Shown: one piece after another, positions 42,551 to 54,435 of the stretch
How positions within the stretch are numbered: the stretch's first letter is position 1
Layout of the letters: each line of letters opens with the position of its first letter
NCBI RefSeq assembly: GCF_030867095.1
Contig: NC_081831.1
Span: forward strand, 20,932,001 to 20,996,000
Length of the DNA stretch: 64,000 nt
Direction: 5' to 3'
From: Alligator mississippiensis
Taxonomy: Eukaryota; Chordata; Crocodylia; Alligatoridae
The notes under the pieces: generated by a model
The model's input: only the letters and a program-made list of their open reading frames with translations
The model's database searches: none
Told to the model about the DNA's origin: nothing
Position numbers and translations under genes: made by a program

Positions 42551-44450
42551 TGATCTGGTATGTGGCTTGAACATTGAGGGTAACCTGGGCGACAGCGACC
42601 ATGACATTATCAGGTTCACCATTTGCCACAGGGTCAACAAATCAACCAGCAGGATTGAAGTCCTTGACTTCAAGATTGCTGACTTTGACAGGCTCAGAGC
42701 ATTAGTAGGGGAGGCAATGCGGGACCAAGAAGGGAAGGCAAATGGGGTGCACAAAGAGTGGTCATTGTTCAAGGACATGATTCTCGAAGCACAAAAGAAC
42801 ACCTCTCCTGCAAAGAGGAAAGGTAGCAGGAGGGCTGGCAAGTCCTCCTGGCTTAATAGGGACATCGCGGTCCTCTTAAAAAAGAAAAAAGAGGTATACG
42901 CACAGTGGAAGCTAGGGACGGTCCTCAAGGAGGACTATACTTTAGTGGCCAGCACTTGTAAGGAAATAATCAGGAAAGCCAAGGTGGTGACTGAGTTTAA
43001 GCTAGCCACGGGAGTCAAGGACAAAAAGAAATCCTTCTTTAGGTATGTAGGGAGCAGAAAGAAATCAAGTGGAAGTGTGGGACCCCTACTTAACACCTTG
43101 GGACAGCTGGCAGCTGACATTCAGGAAAAAACTGAACTCCTGAATGCCCACTTTGCTTCGGTATTTCCCTGGATGAAGGGGGAAAGTCGAGCAAGGCTCA
43201 CAGGGGGCATGCTGGGACTGCCAGCCTCCCCACTGTGGATGCTGAGCGGGTGCAAAGCCAACTAGAAAAGCTAGACATTTATAAGTCAGTGGGACCGGAT
43301 GGACTTCACCCAAGAGTGCTGTTGGAGCTGGCTGAGGTCATCGTGAAGCCCCTGGCAAAACTCTTTCAGAAATCGTGGCACACTGGGGAGATCCCTGAGG
43401 ATTGGAAGAGGGCCAACACCAATCTTATCTCCTTCTACAACTAGGTCTCTCACCACCTGGACTTGGGAGACAAGGTATACATTATATACCTAAACTTCCA
43501 AAAGGCTTTTGATCTAGTATCCCACGATATCCTTGTGGGAAAACTGGAAGATTGTGGGCTCAGCTGCTCCCCAGTTCAGGGTGTGGGAAACTGGCTACAG
43601 GGCAGGACCCAGAGAGTCCTCATGAACGGATCTGTGTCATCCTGGCGTGAAGTGGCCAGTGGTGTCCCTCAGGGGTCTGTGCTTGGACCGGTGCTTTTCA
43701 ACATCTTTATCAGTCATTTGGATGCAGGAATGAAAAGCTCGCTGGCCAGGTTCATGGGTGACACCAAGTAATGGAGCAATGTGGCCATGCTGATGCAGGC
43801 GGACCTGGACAGGCTCTAGAGTTGGGCAGACCGGAACCAGATGAAGTTTAACACTTCCAAGTGTGAGGTGCTCCATCTTGGGGCAAATAACCCTCAACAT
43901 ACATACAGGCTTGGGGTGAGAGCCTGACCTGCACCACGGCTGAAAGGAACCTAGGGGTAATGATTGGCCATCACATGAACATGAGCCATCAGTGCAACAC
44001 GGTGGCCAGCAGGGCCAACAACACGCTAGCATGCATCAACTGATGCATCTCGTGTAAAACTAAGGAAGTGATACTCCCACTGTACTCCACACGGGTTAGA
44101 CCGCAGTTGGAGTACTGCATCAAGTTCTGGGTGCTGTGCTGCAGTGAGGATGTGGAAAAACTTGAGGGTCCAAAAAAGAGCCACCTGTATGATCAGGGAC
44201 TTGAAAGGCAAGCCATATGAGGAAAGGCTGAGGGACCTGGGCCTCTTTAACCTAAAGAAGAGAAGGTTGAGAAGGGGCTTGATAGCAGCTTACCGCTATG
44301 TCAGAGGAGTGCATCAGGAGCTTGGTGAACAACTGTTCACTAGGGCACCCCCGGGGAAGACCAGGACCAATGGATATAAACTCCTGGAAGGCTGCTTCAG
44401 GCTTAATACCAGGAAAAACTCTTTCGCAGTCAGGATGACCAGCAGTTTGA
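42551..44450 (+). pseudogene. CR1 endonuclease end and RT, inverted relative to its own 3' end
   Basis: The + strand encodes the CR1 order: the endonuclease end with GDSDHD at about 42588-42606, the linker ('SSWLNRD', 'KKSFFRYVG', 'LLNAHFASVF'), RT start ('SVGPDGLHPRVL', 'GEIPEDWKRAN'), motif [10 protein letters not shown], motif [13 protein letters not shown], then the catalytic position as FMGD instead of FADD followed by a stop at about 43770. The C-terminal part continues to 'RKNSFAVRM' near 44435. There is an in-frame deletion of about 60 residues between RAN and TNLISFYN, a frameshift near 43200-43250 and at least four stops. The copy is dead. Confidence 0.88.
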
Positions 44451-44470
44451 GATGCTGCAAGAGGCACACA

Positions 44471-45294
44471 AAGAATGAATAAATGTTCTCTGTGCTGCAT
44501 ATTTGGAGCACAGGCTCTAAATTTTGATACCAGGAAATCCCAGTATCAAAAAAAAAAAAAAAAAAAAAAGGCTGGAAAATAGCAGTGCAGGGCATGCTCC
44601 TGGAGAGTGCCCAAAGTCAACCAGAGGCTGGGTCCTTCAAGGAGTTGCTCATGGCTTCCCTGTGCCCCTGCTGCTCTAGCAAACTGTCTCAGCACGCTCC
44701 CAGAAGCCACACACCCTTAGGCTGGGCTGGGTCCCACGTCCATGGAGCTGGCCCAGCCCGATGGCACGTGGGTTCTGTATGCGGTGCTGGGACCCTGGGT
44801 GACGGCACGAGCGGCCCGATCCTGCCTGAGGGTGTGCATGAGTAGGCTGGGCCTGTGCCATGTGCAGCCACTGGGGTCTCTGTCGGGAGTAGGCATGAGT
44901 GTCCTGATGGCTGCTGCTGCAGGGGTGAGGGGGAGGCTGTGAGCCGGGCAGGTGGGGGATCCACCCCCACATTGTCCCCCACTTCCCCCAAACCACTCCC
45001 ATAAATCCCTCACCCCCATGTCTCTACAGACCTGGGACAGCATGCTGAGGCAGCATGCTGGAACAGCAGGAGCAAGGGGAAGCCATGAGCATCTCCTTGG
45101 AGGACCCAGCCTCCGGTTGCCTTTGGGCACTCTCCAGGAGCGTGCCCTGTGCTGCTATTTTCCAGCATGGGGTTTTTTGGGGGTTTTTTTATTTATTTTG
45201 GGGGGGGGGGAGGGATTTGATACTGGGATTTCCTGGTATCAAATTTAGAGCCCGCACTGCAAATATGCAGTGCGGGGAACATTTTTTCATTCTT
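44471..45294. mobile_element. 824-bp fold-back element with about 230-260-bp inverted arms
   Basis: The left arm 44471-44702 and right arm 45036-45294 are reverse complements at about 90% identity. The outer 80 bases ('gaatgaataaatgttctctg', 'gataccaggaaatcccagta') are followed by an A22 run on the left (44548-44569), replaced on the right by a G/T-rich stretch. Then come 130 bases ('gcatgctcctggagagtgcc', 'gaggctgggtcctt', 'tgctcatggcttcc'). The 330-base GC-rich loop is unpaired. No transposase. A single arm of the same family is at 17540-17610. Confidence 0.8.
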
Positions 45295-45461
45295 AGCATC
45301 CTCACTCATCTTGATGTGACCATTGAGTTTATCTTAAGTGTGAATCGTGCCTTACACACCTAAGAGCGCTAACATTGTATGGCATTCTGTTGCACCCCTA
45401 AAAGGATCCTAAGGCACTCCAGAGTGCTGCATCACCCCAGCTGAGAATCACTGCTCTAGTA

Positions 45462-46286
45462 GGACACTCCTGCCTATCCAATTGCCCTGCAGCTGGGCTC
45501 TCTCAAAAAGGCTGACTATTTCTTCTTAAAGGGCAGACCATCCTGTTACAGCATAATTGATTCCTTTGTCTTCACTGCTGAGTTCTTGAGTTGTGGGCCT
45601 CCAAATCTACAGTGTTGTTCCCTCACACCTTTCTACCTCATGGGTCTGCTATATTTCGTTTTCTAGTGTGACATCTTCATTGAGTGTTGGCAGTTTTTAA
45701 TTCTGCAGTTGGATATATGATTTGCATTTGCAGTGTAGTAGTCTTGCACTAAGCCATTCTGTACTGCTGTGTCCCATCCTCAGTAGTCTGCTGCTAACAA
45801 CCACATAAGTCCATACTGCCAGTTCTGAGAGTTTCTTTAGCCACGTGTTTTAGGTCTGCTGATGCTACCTCAGCACCAGCATCTTTTCTGTGGATTTGTC
45901 TAAACCTGGCATGGTCTACCTTTTAATAGCAGCTCCCCAATATGTACTTTCTCACCCTTAAGCCCACGCTGATTGCTCCTTGCAACCTATTGAAAACATC
46001 CTGTTCAAGAGCTTCAGTTTCCCTCAGCTCCTGTAAGTGGTTCAGGCATAAAAACAGGGTGTCTTGGTTTGGACCCCTCCATTCCTAAGGTCTTTACCAC
46101 AGTGTCACTCTCTTCTTTGCCATTTTCCTTTCCTCCTAGTCTACATGTTGATCCTACATGCTGCCATGAATGTTCATGACCTTGCAGTCTCCTTAATGAG
46201 TAGGGCAGAGTGGCAGAAGGTAGGGCAGAGTGAAACTAACTGGTTCAGAGAAAAATGTTGCCTCTGAATGAGGTAGTCTTGAAAGT
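45462..46286. other. AT-rich, possibly the other half of the Gag-like relic
   Basis: No repeat or RNA signature recognised. Minus-strand frames are short. If the hAT composite is removed, this stretch joins 42340, so it may belong to the same decayed retroelement as the zinc knuckle; that is inference only. 46287-46294 is the left target duplication of the next hAT. Confidence 0.3.
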
Positions 46287-46294
46287 GCCACACC

Positions 46295-47028
46295 TAGGGC
46301 TGTGCGAAGCTTGGGTCCCTGATTTGATTTGGCGGAAATTCAGCCAGATTCGGTGGCCAAATCTCCGAATCCGAATTGAATCAGAGGACCTTTAATCTCT
46401 CTGAATCAAATCGGAACCCTCCAAATTGATTCGGAGAGAATCAGAAAGATTCAGAGATTTGGACGTAGAGACCGCTTTAAATGTTTTTTCTACATACCTC
46501 AAGGTAGCAGGGGCTCGTGAGTGCTGCGATGCTGGGGCTCATGGAGCATCTCACAGAAGTGCAGGGGCTCCCCAGCGCGCTCAGCAGCAGACCAGGAAGT
46601 GGACCAGAAGCACTTCCAGTCCACTTTCCCCTCACTCCCCCCTGGCTCGGTGACTGGGGGCACCCGGGATCCCCCTTCAGCCGAATGGTGAGCCGAGGGG
46701 AGCAACCTGCTCCCCAGCAGACCTGGAAGTGGACTGGAAGTACTTCCAGTCCACTTCCAGGTTCACTCCCACACTCCTGTGGGATGCTTCATCTGCCTTA
46801 GCACCGCAGCGTTCACAAGCTGTGCTGGTACCTCGAGGTATGTAGAAAAAACATTTAATGCTGTGTCTATGTCCTAATCGCTGATTGTCTGAATCAGCAT
46901 TGAATCTTCAGATTCGGATTCGGCCGAATCGAATCAGGGACAGTGATCCAAATCAATGAATCAAATCACTGTCCCTGATTTGATTAGGCTGAATCTGAAT
47001 TGAATAGGGCCTGCTTCGCAAACCCCTA
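46295..47028. mobile_element. 734-bp hAT element rich in GATTCGG/CCGAATC, with TSD
   Basis: Ends 'tagggctgtgcgaagctt' and 'gcttcgcaaacccct(a)'. The flanks gccacacc (46287-46294) and gccacaac (47029-47036) match at seven of eight positions. Sub-terminal regions carry many degenerate GATTCGG / CCGAATC units on both sides, the kind of repeated subterminal sites hAT transposases bind. Inner arms also pair: 'taaatgttttttctacatac' 'ctcaaggta' near 46477 with 'tacctcgaggtatgtagaaa' 'aaacattta' near 46829. Two copies of a 'ggaagtggac..gtccactt' palindrome sit in the middle. No transposase frame. Confidence 0.82.
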
Positions 47029-47036
47029 GCCACAAC

Positions 47037-49603
47037 CCCTGATTTCAGACTAGTACTGATAACCATCTCTACTTCTTGATAGGTGAGACCAAACAGGCAG
47101 AGTCCCAGGCATGATGAGATAGGCATCAGTGCAGTAAACAAAAGACTGTGAGTTCAGTGCAGAAAGAGGGCTGGTTCCTCCAAACTATTTTTTTCCCACT
47201 TAACAGGAAGCATATCTCCTTCCCTGGCCATCTTCTAGGAGTTAAAGATCTACCTCTTTTAGTGGTTGTCTGTTGATGTGCCACATGCATGGTCCTAGCC
47301 TTCTGATAAATTATGAAAATCTTGATGCTCTGCGTAAGAGTAAGACGCCTGCTGATGCTGCCAGTATTTGGACATAGATGATGTATTCTTAACTTCCTCC
47401 TATGGCTGTTGAACTCGCCTAGTAGCATTGATGTATGTGTGACAGGACTGGCTTGTTGCTCAGGAGCTGGACAGAGATTAAAGAACTATTCTGGGTCTAC
47501 CACAGCTTTCCTATATGATTTTGTGCAAGCACTTTATTTCTGTAATGTGGATGATGATGTTTTCTCCCACCTTTTTGTCTTTGCCTTGCATGTGCCATGC
47601 CATATGCTGTAGGAGGTCTCTTGATTGGGTACTACCATGTCCAGGTGATGATAATCCTCATTCTCATTTCACCAGTAGCGATAGAGGCAGCCCCAGCATA
47701 AGGGCTACAGCCTACTCCTATTTACATTCAGCAAAGGAAGAAGGGAGTCCAGAGGCAAGGATACAAGAAGACTCAGAACAACTGTTTTTGAGGGTTTTTT
47801 TGGGGTTTTTTTTGGTCTTTTGCTTAAGCATCCAGACCTTTCCTCCTCTTTGTCTGTGCCTATCACAGTGTATTGCACTAATGAAGTTCATGAAATCCTG
47901 TGCTCTCTCTTGTACATAGAACTTATTTAGTTAGTCTATGAAGCTGCATATCTACCCTGCCTTCTAACTAATATGTCCTCGGGCAGCATCGTGGCAGGAT
48001 CAGCTTGCCTCCTTCCCTACTGGAACTGGTGTCCCTATAAGAAAATAATATTACATCCTGGAATATAAATCCCCCTTTATTATGGGGGACCTGAAAGGAT
48101 GTTTGTCAAACCTGTTGCTTTATGGATCCTTTGGTGGCCTCCTTTGTATGTTTTGAACAAATCCATTATCATCTTAATCTCCCTGCTCTTGAGTGTGCAG
48201 CATTTATTTGAACAATAAACAGACTGATGAGCCATGAGGTTCTTCAAAAGTTGTAGGTTCTTCCTTGACCCACAGCTGTTCTCTCTGTTCAGTGATTTCA
48301 TCCTTTGGCCCCAATGCTCAGGAACGGAATAAAGAGGAGACAAAAAAAAAAAAAAAACAACCTTGGAAAACTAGGAATGACTAAAACTAAGACTTCCCTC
48401 AGCAATTGAAGACTGGATTTTGACAAGAGTAAATCCCAGGGACCAAATGTGTTTTACCTGTTAGGCACCAGAGTCCGCTCAGGCACCTGAATGTCAGATC
48501 CTAGTCCATCTGACCAAGTTCCTGAAAAAATGTTGATGCATCAACCTCTATGACAGATCGTCATTTTAGTCTTAAAATTAAGTCACAAAAAACAGCAAGC
48601 AGGAGGTGGGCCCACCAACCTTTTGCGTTAACTGTTTTTCAGGGACTTGTACAGGGTGTACTTGGATTGCATGTACCCAGATCAGTGTAATGGGCTGGGT
48701 GGAGAGAGAATGTGATGGTGCCAAAGGACGAGAAGGATTTTGCTAGGGGTCTCTGAATCCTGTGTGCCTGTGAGAAAAGCCTGTTCTGAAAGCTGTTCAG
48801 TAAGGTCTGGGTACACAGAGTCCCAAATTATATGGCTCTCCTTTTATCCAGCACCCACCAGGAATTTGTTTTATTTATACTCCCAGTTTAGCGTCCCTTC
48901 CTTAGCTCAGGTGACTGGAGCCCTAGTGCTAAGTTGAGTTGAGGGCTGGATAAAGTAAGGCAGCACTGAAGGAGCAGAGGCATGAATGGGAAAGAGGGCA
49001 AGGTGGCGTTTATATGACTCCCCCTCCCCTCTGCAGTCTTTGTCAGAGGATGTGAGCAATCCTCTGGGCTGGGGAGTTTTTCTACTTCCATTTCTTAGCT
49101 TGGAGGCTCAGCCAGCAGGCTCTGAACAATTTGGACAGGAAGATGCCATCAAGGTGCTGAGGGGGCTTTCTTGTGAGTTAGAATAATGACAGCTCCACTA
49201 AAGCAGAGGGATTCGGGTCTGTTGTGATCTCGTTCCTATCTTGCACGTGTGTGTCCTGGGGAGCTGCTGCTGATATATGGTGTAATAGAAATCTCGGATT
49301 GTGACATGGCTGTCTGGATTTCCTCTCTTGGAGTTTTGGGGAAATTAAATAGTAAGTGTGAATGCAACAAGGAAACTCAGGACTTTACTCTTCCCTGGCA
49401 TGTGAGTGGAGCAATCTGTTTTGACTGGTCCAGTTGAAAAAGTGCTTGTGGGGAAGCAGAGAAGGGGAAGGAATTGCACATTGTGGAGCACAGGAATATG
49501 CAATCTATACAAACAAACAGGTAGTATACAGGGGTGCAGCTCCATTCATTTCAATGGAGCTGTGCACATTTATATCTGCTGAGGAACCTTCCCACATAAG
49601 GTT
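47037..49603. other. long stretch without recognised gene
   Basis: Anonymous AT-rich sequence with frames up to 134 codons (47515-47919) that lack motifs and include low-complexity Phe runs. A poly-A tract lies at about 48341-48356. 49527-49590 ('gcagctccattcatttcaat' 'ggagctg') resembles an old SINE with a small palindrome. Confidence 0.3.
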
Positions 49604-49611
49604 TGCTAAGG

Positions 49612-49881
49612 CAGTGGTTCTCAACCTTTTTTGTACCAGGACCCATTTGTAAACATCAATGGCCAGTCCCGACTTAGTGTGGGGCAAAGAGGTGGGGAGG
49701 AGTGTGGGACATGGGGGTCCCAAGCACACCCAAATAACCCCTTGCAGACTGGAGCTCAGCCAGTCTGCAAGGGAAAAGGCATGGTTTCTCACTTTTTTTC
49801 TCCGATAAAGTAGAATCCATTTTTAAAGTTTGTTTGAGACCCTGTCATATATTCTTGCAACTCACAGGTTGAGAAAAGCTG
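49612..49881. mobile_element. 270-bp hAT element with degraded TSD
   Basis: Ends 'cagtggttctcaaccttttt' and 'caggttgagaaaagctg'. Flanks tgctaagg (49604-49611) and tgttaggg (49882-49889), six of eight matching. Interior 'taccaggacccatttgtaaa' and 'agaccctgtcatatattctt'. The left end is the same TIR type as 42348. Confidence 0.72.
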
Positions 49882-49889
49882 TGTTAGGG

Positions 49890-50998
49890 TATGGCTTTAA
49901 CAGCTAATGCTACCTTTTCAGCCTTCGAAGTTGGGTCTTTTCCAGACACCAGCAAGGCTCCTGGCTTAATTTAGGCAGCCCTAGGTGATGGTTGTTCAAA
50001 TTATGGATGCCTACCCCTCACTTCTTTGGGCAGCAATGCCACCCAGACATTACACAGAACTAGGCATTGTAGCTCTGCCCCCAGGCTATGGCATTCAGCA
50101 AGAGTACAGCACAGTTTTCTGCTTCCTTTTGAAAGGTCTGGTTCTGGCTTTTTGGCATGGTTGCAGTCTGTGAAAAAGTGATAGAGAAGGTACACGTCTT
50201 CCCCAGATATTTAACCTGAGTTGGTTCCCAAATTGCATTCCCACCTAGTTATTTTTGTGCTTTCTGGTCTGACAAATGGTGTTGAAACCCCCTACTAATA
50301 AATTAGAGATGTGCTCAAATGTAACAGCTAAAAAGGAATCCTTTCTCTCCTTTCCCCACCCTGTCTCCCGCCAAGCATTTCAAATAGGAACAAAAAGTAA
50401 AAAGTTCAAAAACTTATATGAACTATTAATGGGGGGGGAAGAGTTGGATTTTAACCAATCAAAGCATTTCCTTTCAGTGTCAGTTCTTCTACTGTAAATT
50501 CACTAACATGTCTAAACAAGTAATTTAAAACAAAATAAAAAACTTCTGGTTGTGAAAACATCAACATGACTGAGATATTTGGGGGGAAATATCACAATTT
50601 TTCCAGATTTTTTTCTAATGGGAAGATTTGTTGAATTGTGCTTGCCCTCAGCCCTGACACATTGCATAATTTTCAATAAATCCATATTTTTGATTGAAAA
50701 AAGCTTTGTCAGAAACTTGCCAGCCCACTGAGTCTTCCATGGTTGCTGCTGACTTAACTCTGGTCACCTGCTTTGGTCCCATGTCAGTTTGTTCCCTCAA
50801 CAACCCAAGCAAAAATAGCAAATATTTTAGTGCTTCTGGTATTTGAAAGTATTTGACTGTAGGATAGCAAGTTGCCAGTATTTCACCATTGCTGCTAATG
50901 CTAATGTAGGCCAAAATTGTCTTCTTGAGACCTGACCTCATCATGCTGCTACTATCTGTGAACTGACTGTGTTCCTGATTTTGAATCCAGAGAGTCAG
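49890..50998. other. no gene seen
   Basis: Anonymous. A minus frame of 144 codons (50648-51082) runs across the border of the next fold-back element and has no domain; not supported. Confidence 0.3.
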
Positions 50999-51647
50999 CG
51001 GCCATTTGTACACGCCACAAAATTGGCCTTTAAAGCAGCTTAATGCCCTTTTGCACCACTTTAATGGTGCAGCTGTTTGCACGTGTTGGCGGTGTAATGC
51101 GCGTTAAATGACTTTGGGACACAGCAAAATAAAACCTCTCTGAGGTGGTTTAGTTTGCCGTGGAGGGAAGCACTGGGCCCTCAGGGGCTGTGCAAGCAGC
51201 CTGGTAGCAGCCCGGGAAGGCAGGCTCTACTGAAGGAAAAAAAAAAAGGTGGCAAGCTGGATCTTTTTTTTTTTTTTTTCCCCTCCCCAGAGCCTGCCTG
51301 AGCTGCATGGGGGCCAGATGCTTCCCTCCACAGCTGCAGTGCCCTCCAGGACCACTGAGGCTGGGTACTTGCGGGCAGGTGCCACCTGCAGGGGCGCCGC
51401 CACTGCCGCAGGGTGGAGGGAAGCACCAGGCCTCCCCCACCTCCCCCCCCGCCGCAGCTCAGGACCGCTTGGCCCACCGGCAGCTCGCCCTCCCTTCCCC
51501 GCTGCAGGTCAGGGTTGGGCCTGAACCTTGTGTACATGCCACAATGGTTTACTTCTCCCTAAATTAAAGTGGTGTTTTTAAAGACCCACCGCATCAATTT
51601 AGGGAGAATTAAACCAAAGTAAACCCCCGTGGTGTGTACAAGCGCCC
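50999..51647. mobile_element. about 650-bp GC-rich fold-back DNA element
   Basis: The left end 'ggccatttgtacacgccac' is matched in reverse complement by the right end 'gtggtgtgtacaagcgccc'. Inside are at least two more inverted pairs: 'aggcaggctct' (51219) with 'agagcctgcc' (51289) around A and T tracts, and 'tgcttccctccacagctgca' (51318) with 'cgcagggtggagggaagca' (51407). Another pair in the right part is 'ctccctaaattaaagtgg' with 'caatttagggagaatt'. Overlapping frames of about 90-120 codons on both strands are composition artefacts. Exact ends and a target duplication were not found. Confidence 0.65.
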
Positions 51648-51954
51648 ATTGGGTCCAACTTTTCCTACTGTCCTCATCTTCAGTCAATTCCCCTTCACCT
51701 CCACCCATTAATGAATGTACCTGGTCACTGTGTTGTGCTATTCATGGGTGTGGAAAGAGAGGAATGTTCCTTATTGTAGTGTGTGTGGCAACAGATGTTT
51801 GTCATAACAGATCACTTTCTGGTAAGGACTGTGGCAATGGGAAGTGCTTTAGAAATCACATCTAGGTGAAATTATCCATCCCTTATATATAAGAACAAAA
51901 CAAAACAAAAAAACCTCGTTCTGTTTTGATTCCCCTACCAGGTCTGAGAATGGA

Positions 51955-52110
51955 GTAGAGGTGGTGTTTTTAGTTAAGATGCAAGATCTGGCGTTGGGAG
52001 ATCTTTGTTCTGTCTATTATTGTCACAGGCACTGCCTGATTCTGGGAAAATTATTTCACTTCACTGTGCCTCCATTTCCTTACTTGTAAAATGGGAGGCT
52101 CAAAAGAGAC
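51955..52110 (+). repeat. MIR-like SINE fragment
   Basis: 'attatttcacttcactgtgc' 'ctccatttccttacttgtaa' 'aatggga' is the conserved MIR core and is in + orientation. The 5' head is poorly preserved. Confidence 0.75.
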
Positions 52111-52919
52111 TGGCTGCAAGGCTTGTGTCATTCACGTTTGCCAAGTGTTTGGAGTTCATCAAAGAGAAGCTGTGGCTGAAGGGTAAAGTTATTAAATGGG
52201 AATTTTTCTCTGAAAAGGACTTGAAGCTATTAAGGACTTCCATATTACTAATAATTTGTTTGCAGGGAAGGCAAATGCTACACGGAAGGGCAACCATATG
52301 AAATCCTGATATGTGTTTCATTCAGCCTATGCCAAGTTTGTGCAGAATTGTTAAGGAAGTTGATTTGAGATGTACTTTACTTCATGTGGAAATAAATCCT
52401 CTAAGAGAAGACATTAACTGCCTTGTTCAGGTAGAACTTGCAACTGCTGCAACCCGTCCTTCCTCCCCTCCCCCAGTTGCTGTCTTCCCCCCTCCCTCCT
52501 ATCTGCTGGGAGTGTTGTCTCCAAGTCTAGCGCACAGAACAATAGGGTGTGGTATGCAGTGCTGTTTTTTAGTCTCGTGCACCGTCATACACCACCTGTG
52601 TTGTGAGGACTAGAAAGGACACACCCAGCACTTGCTAGTGTTCTGGTGGTATGTGTTTTTCATCTGAATGTGGGTTTCTTTTTTCTTGATGTTTTCACTG
52701 TCCTTCGGTGAAGAACCAATTCCAGGCCTTCACCCAAAGCTCTCTGGTGACTTGTTTTCTGCTAGATCTTGTACAGCCTTCAGTAAATTGTTCTCAGGCA
52801 CTTTTCTGGTGCTCTGCCTTGAGTTGTAACTGCGTGGCCTGTAGTAGCACCTTTTGCGGTGTTGTGCTCTGATGATGGAGCTGCCCCTCATCAGGGTTGG
52901 CCCCAAAACATCAGTCATG
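52111..52919. other. no gene seen
   Basis: Anonymous stretch; a C-rich patch at 52456-52500. Confidence 0.3.
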
Positions 52920-53100
52920 CTTTAAAATGCCTTTGGGTAGATGTGATATCTTTTATTAGACCACCTAAATAGTTGGAAAAAAGTTCTTTGCCAGCTTTCA
53001 TGCACAAACGCCCTTCTTCAGGCATTGTGAGTCTCGAGGGTTTCTTAGGATTTCTTTTATTGGACCAGCTAAAACAAGCCCCTTTTAAACTGGGCATCTA
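52920..53100. repeat. fragment of a dispersed element with TTTTATTAGACCA unit
   Basis: 'gatatcttttattagaccac' (52948) recurs within the segment as 'atttcttttattggaccagc' (53049), and in the palindrome at 59886-60031 as 'gatatcttttattagaccat'. Between them are 'aaagttctttgccagctttc' and 'aaacgcccttcttcaggc', a sequence I recall from turtle and crocodile repeats. Class not decided. Confidence 0.55.
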
Positions 53101-54435
53101 ATTCCCTAGTGTCTCTTAAAAACCTTGGCCTCTGGGTTCCTGGGAAGTCTGACTTAAACTTTACAAAATTGTTTCTAGTGCTGTGATTATTCACAATATT
53201 TTAGGGGAGTGGCAGTTGGTGGGGATGAGTAACATGCTTCAAATCTAACATGGTGGATGCACCCGAAGTTGCCTTCCATGAAGAACATTTCAACAAAACG
53301 TGTCACATGTAGCAAAATTTTAGTTGCATTTATAGTAACTGTAAGCTTATTAGGAAACTCACTGGCAACGTATGTGTACGTTGTGGTTATAAAATTATGG
53401 TAATAGCTTTCCTTTCATGCCCTAAAGCTACAGCCAGTTCCTTATTTCAAAATCCATGGGCATCAGAAAAGAATTCTTCCTTTTTGGGATGATGGTTTTC
53501 AAGTTGATCAGCTTTCTTCATGAGCTGGAGATGCTTCCTGTGCACTCTTCAACCTACCAATCTGACAGCAGCCTTGCGGGTGGTGACCAAGTTTTGTTGT
53601 TCAGCAAGCTGACATCTAGGGTATGATCCTTGTGTCATAAGCAATATGATGGATGGCGGATGAGTCACTTCTCTTAGTCATTGCTTTCCTCTAGACACTT
53701 GGCAGAAGTCATTACTAAGATGCTGAGTGGATTAACAGATTAACAAAGACTCTGTTCACTACTCAGACACTAGTGGCAGAATCTCTTCTCCCTGTTGAAG
53801 TCAATCTGTGGATGCATAAAATTCTCAGCAGTAGGAACACAGGACAATCTGGGGCAGTAGGAGACTAGAATCAAGGTGCCAAAGACTTCACTTCAGTGTA
53901 AAGATGAGGGCTTACGCCAGGTCAGTGCTTTGATGTATTTTTTTTCTTGGAGAGGGACTATTTATAGGACTTTTGAAATGGTGTATGGGGTAGAACGCGG
54001 ATGCTGGGTTCTGTGACACCCTCCTCTCCCAGCCAAAGTTCATCGTGCACTGCTTAGAAACCCACAGCAGCAGAAAAGTTGTAGCGGAGACATTCCCCTC
54101 TGGAGGGGGATCTCCAGTAACATAAATCTGATGGGATGGATGTGCTTATTCTTGTGCTAGAACTGTTTCTTTCCATGCCCCCACTGACATGGGAGATAGG
54201 AATGGGGACAGAAGGCTGTTGGTAGAGTGAGTCTTTGGTATGCCCGATTCTCTGTTGAGTTAGCTTCATTGACTTCTGAATGGATGCAGTGGAGAATCAA
54301 TTCCAGCTCAGCATGAAACTCTTTGAAGATCATCTGGAATAGGGATGTGTGTGTGTGCAGGTGTTGAAAGGAGCTGCTCTTGCCATCCACATGCAAAGGC
54401 CATACTGGCCAAATTTTCCTCCCAGTAGAGAGAGA
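53101..54435. other. no gene seen
   Basis: Anonymous AT-rich stretch with short frames. Confidence 0.3.

Larger units (their letters stand above)
42348..45453. mobile_element. 3.1-kb composite: hAT holding CR1 and fold-back insertions
   Basis: The left end 'cagtggttctcaacctttta' (42348) and the right end 'agctgagaatcactg' (to 45453) are a hAT TIR. The flanks gtctagtg (42340-42347) and ctctagta (45454-45461) match at six of eight positions. hAT-derived sequence is only about 90 bases on the left and 160 on the right. Between them lie the inverted CR1 (42441-44450) and the fold-back element (44471-45294). The hAT was therefore a few hundred bases long before it was invaded twice. Confidence 0.7.

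Noticed and set aside
42530..42928. 132-codon minus frame within the CR1
   Set aside because: Antisense shadow of the CR1 endonuclease/linker coding sequence on plus.
50648..51082. 144-codon minus frame
   Set aside because: It runs across the left end of the fold-back element at 50999, so it joins two unrelated sequences; no motif.
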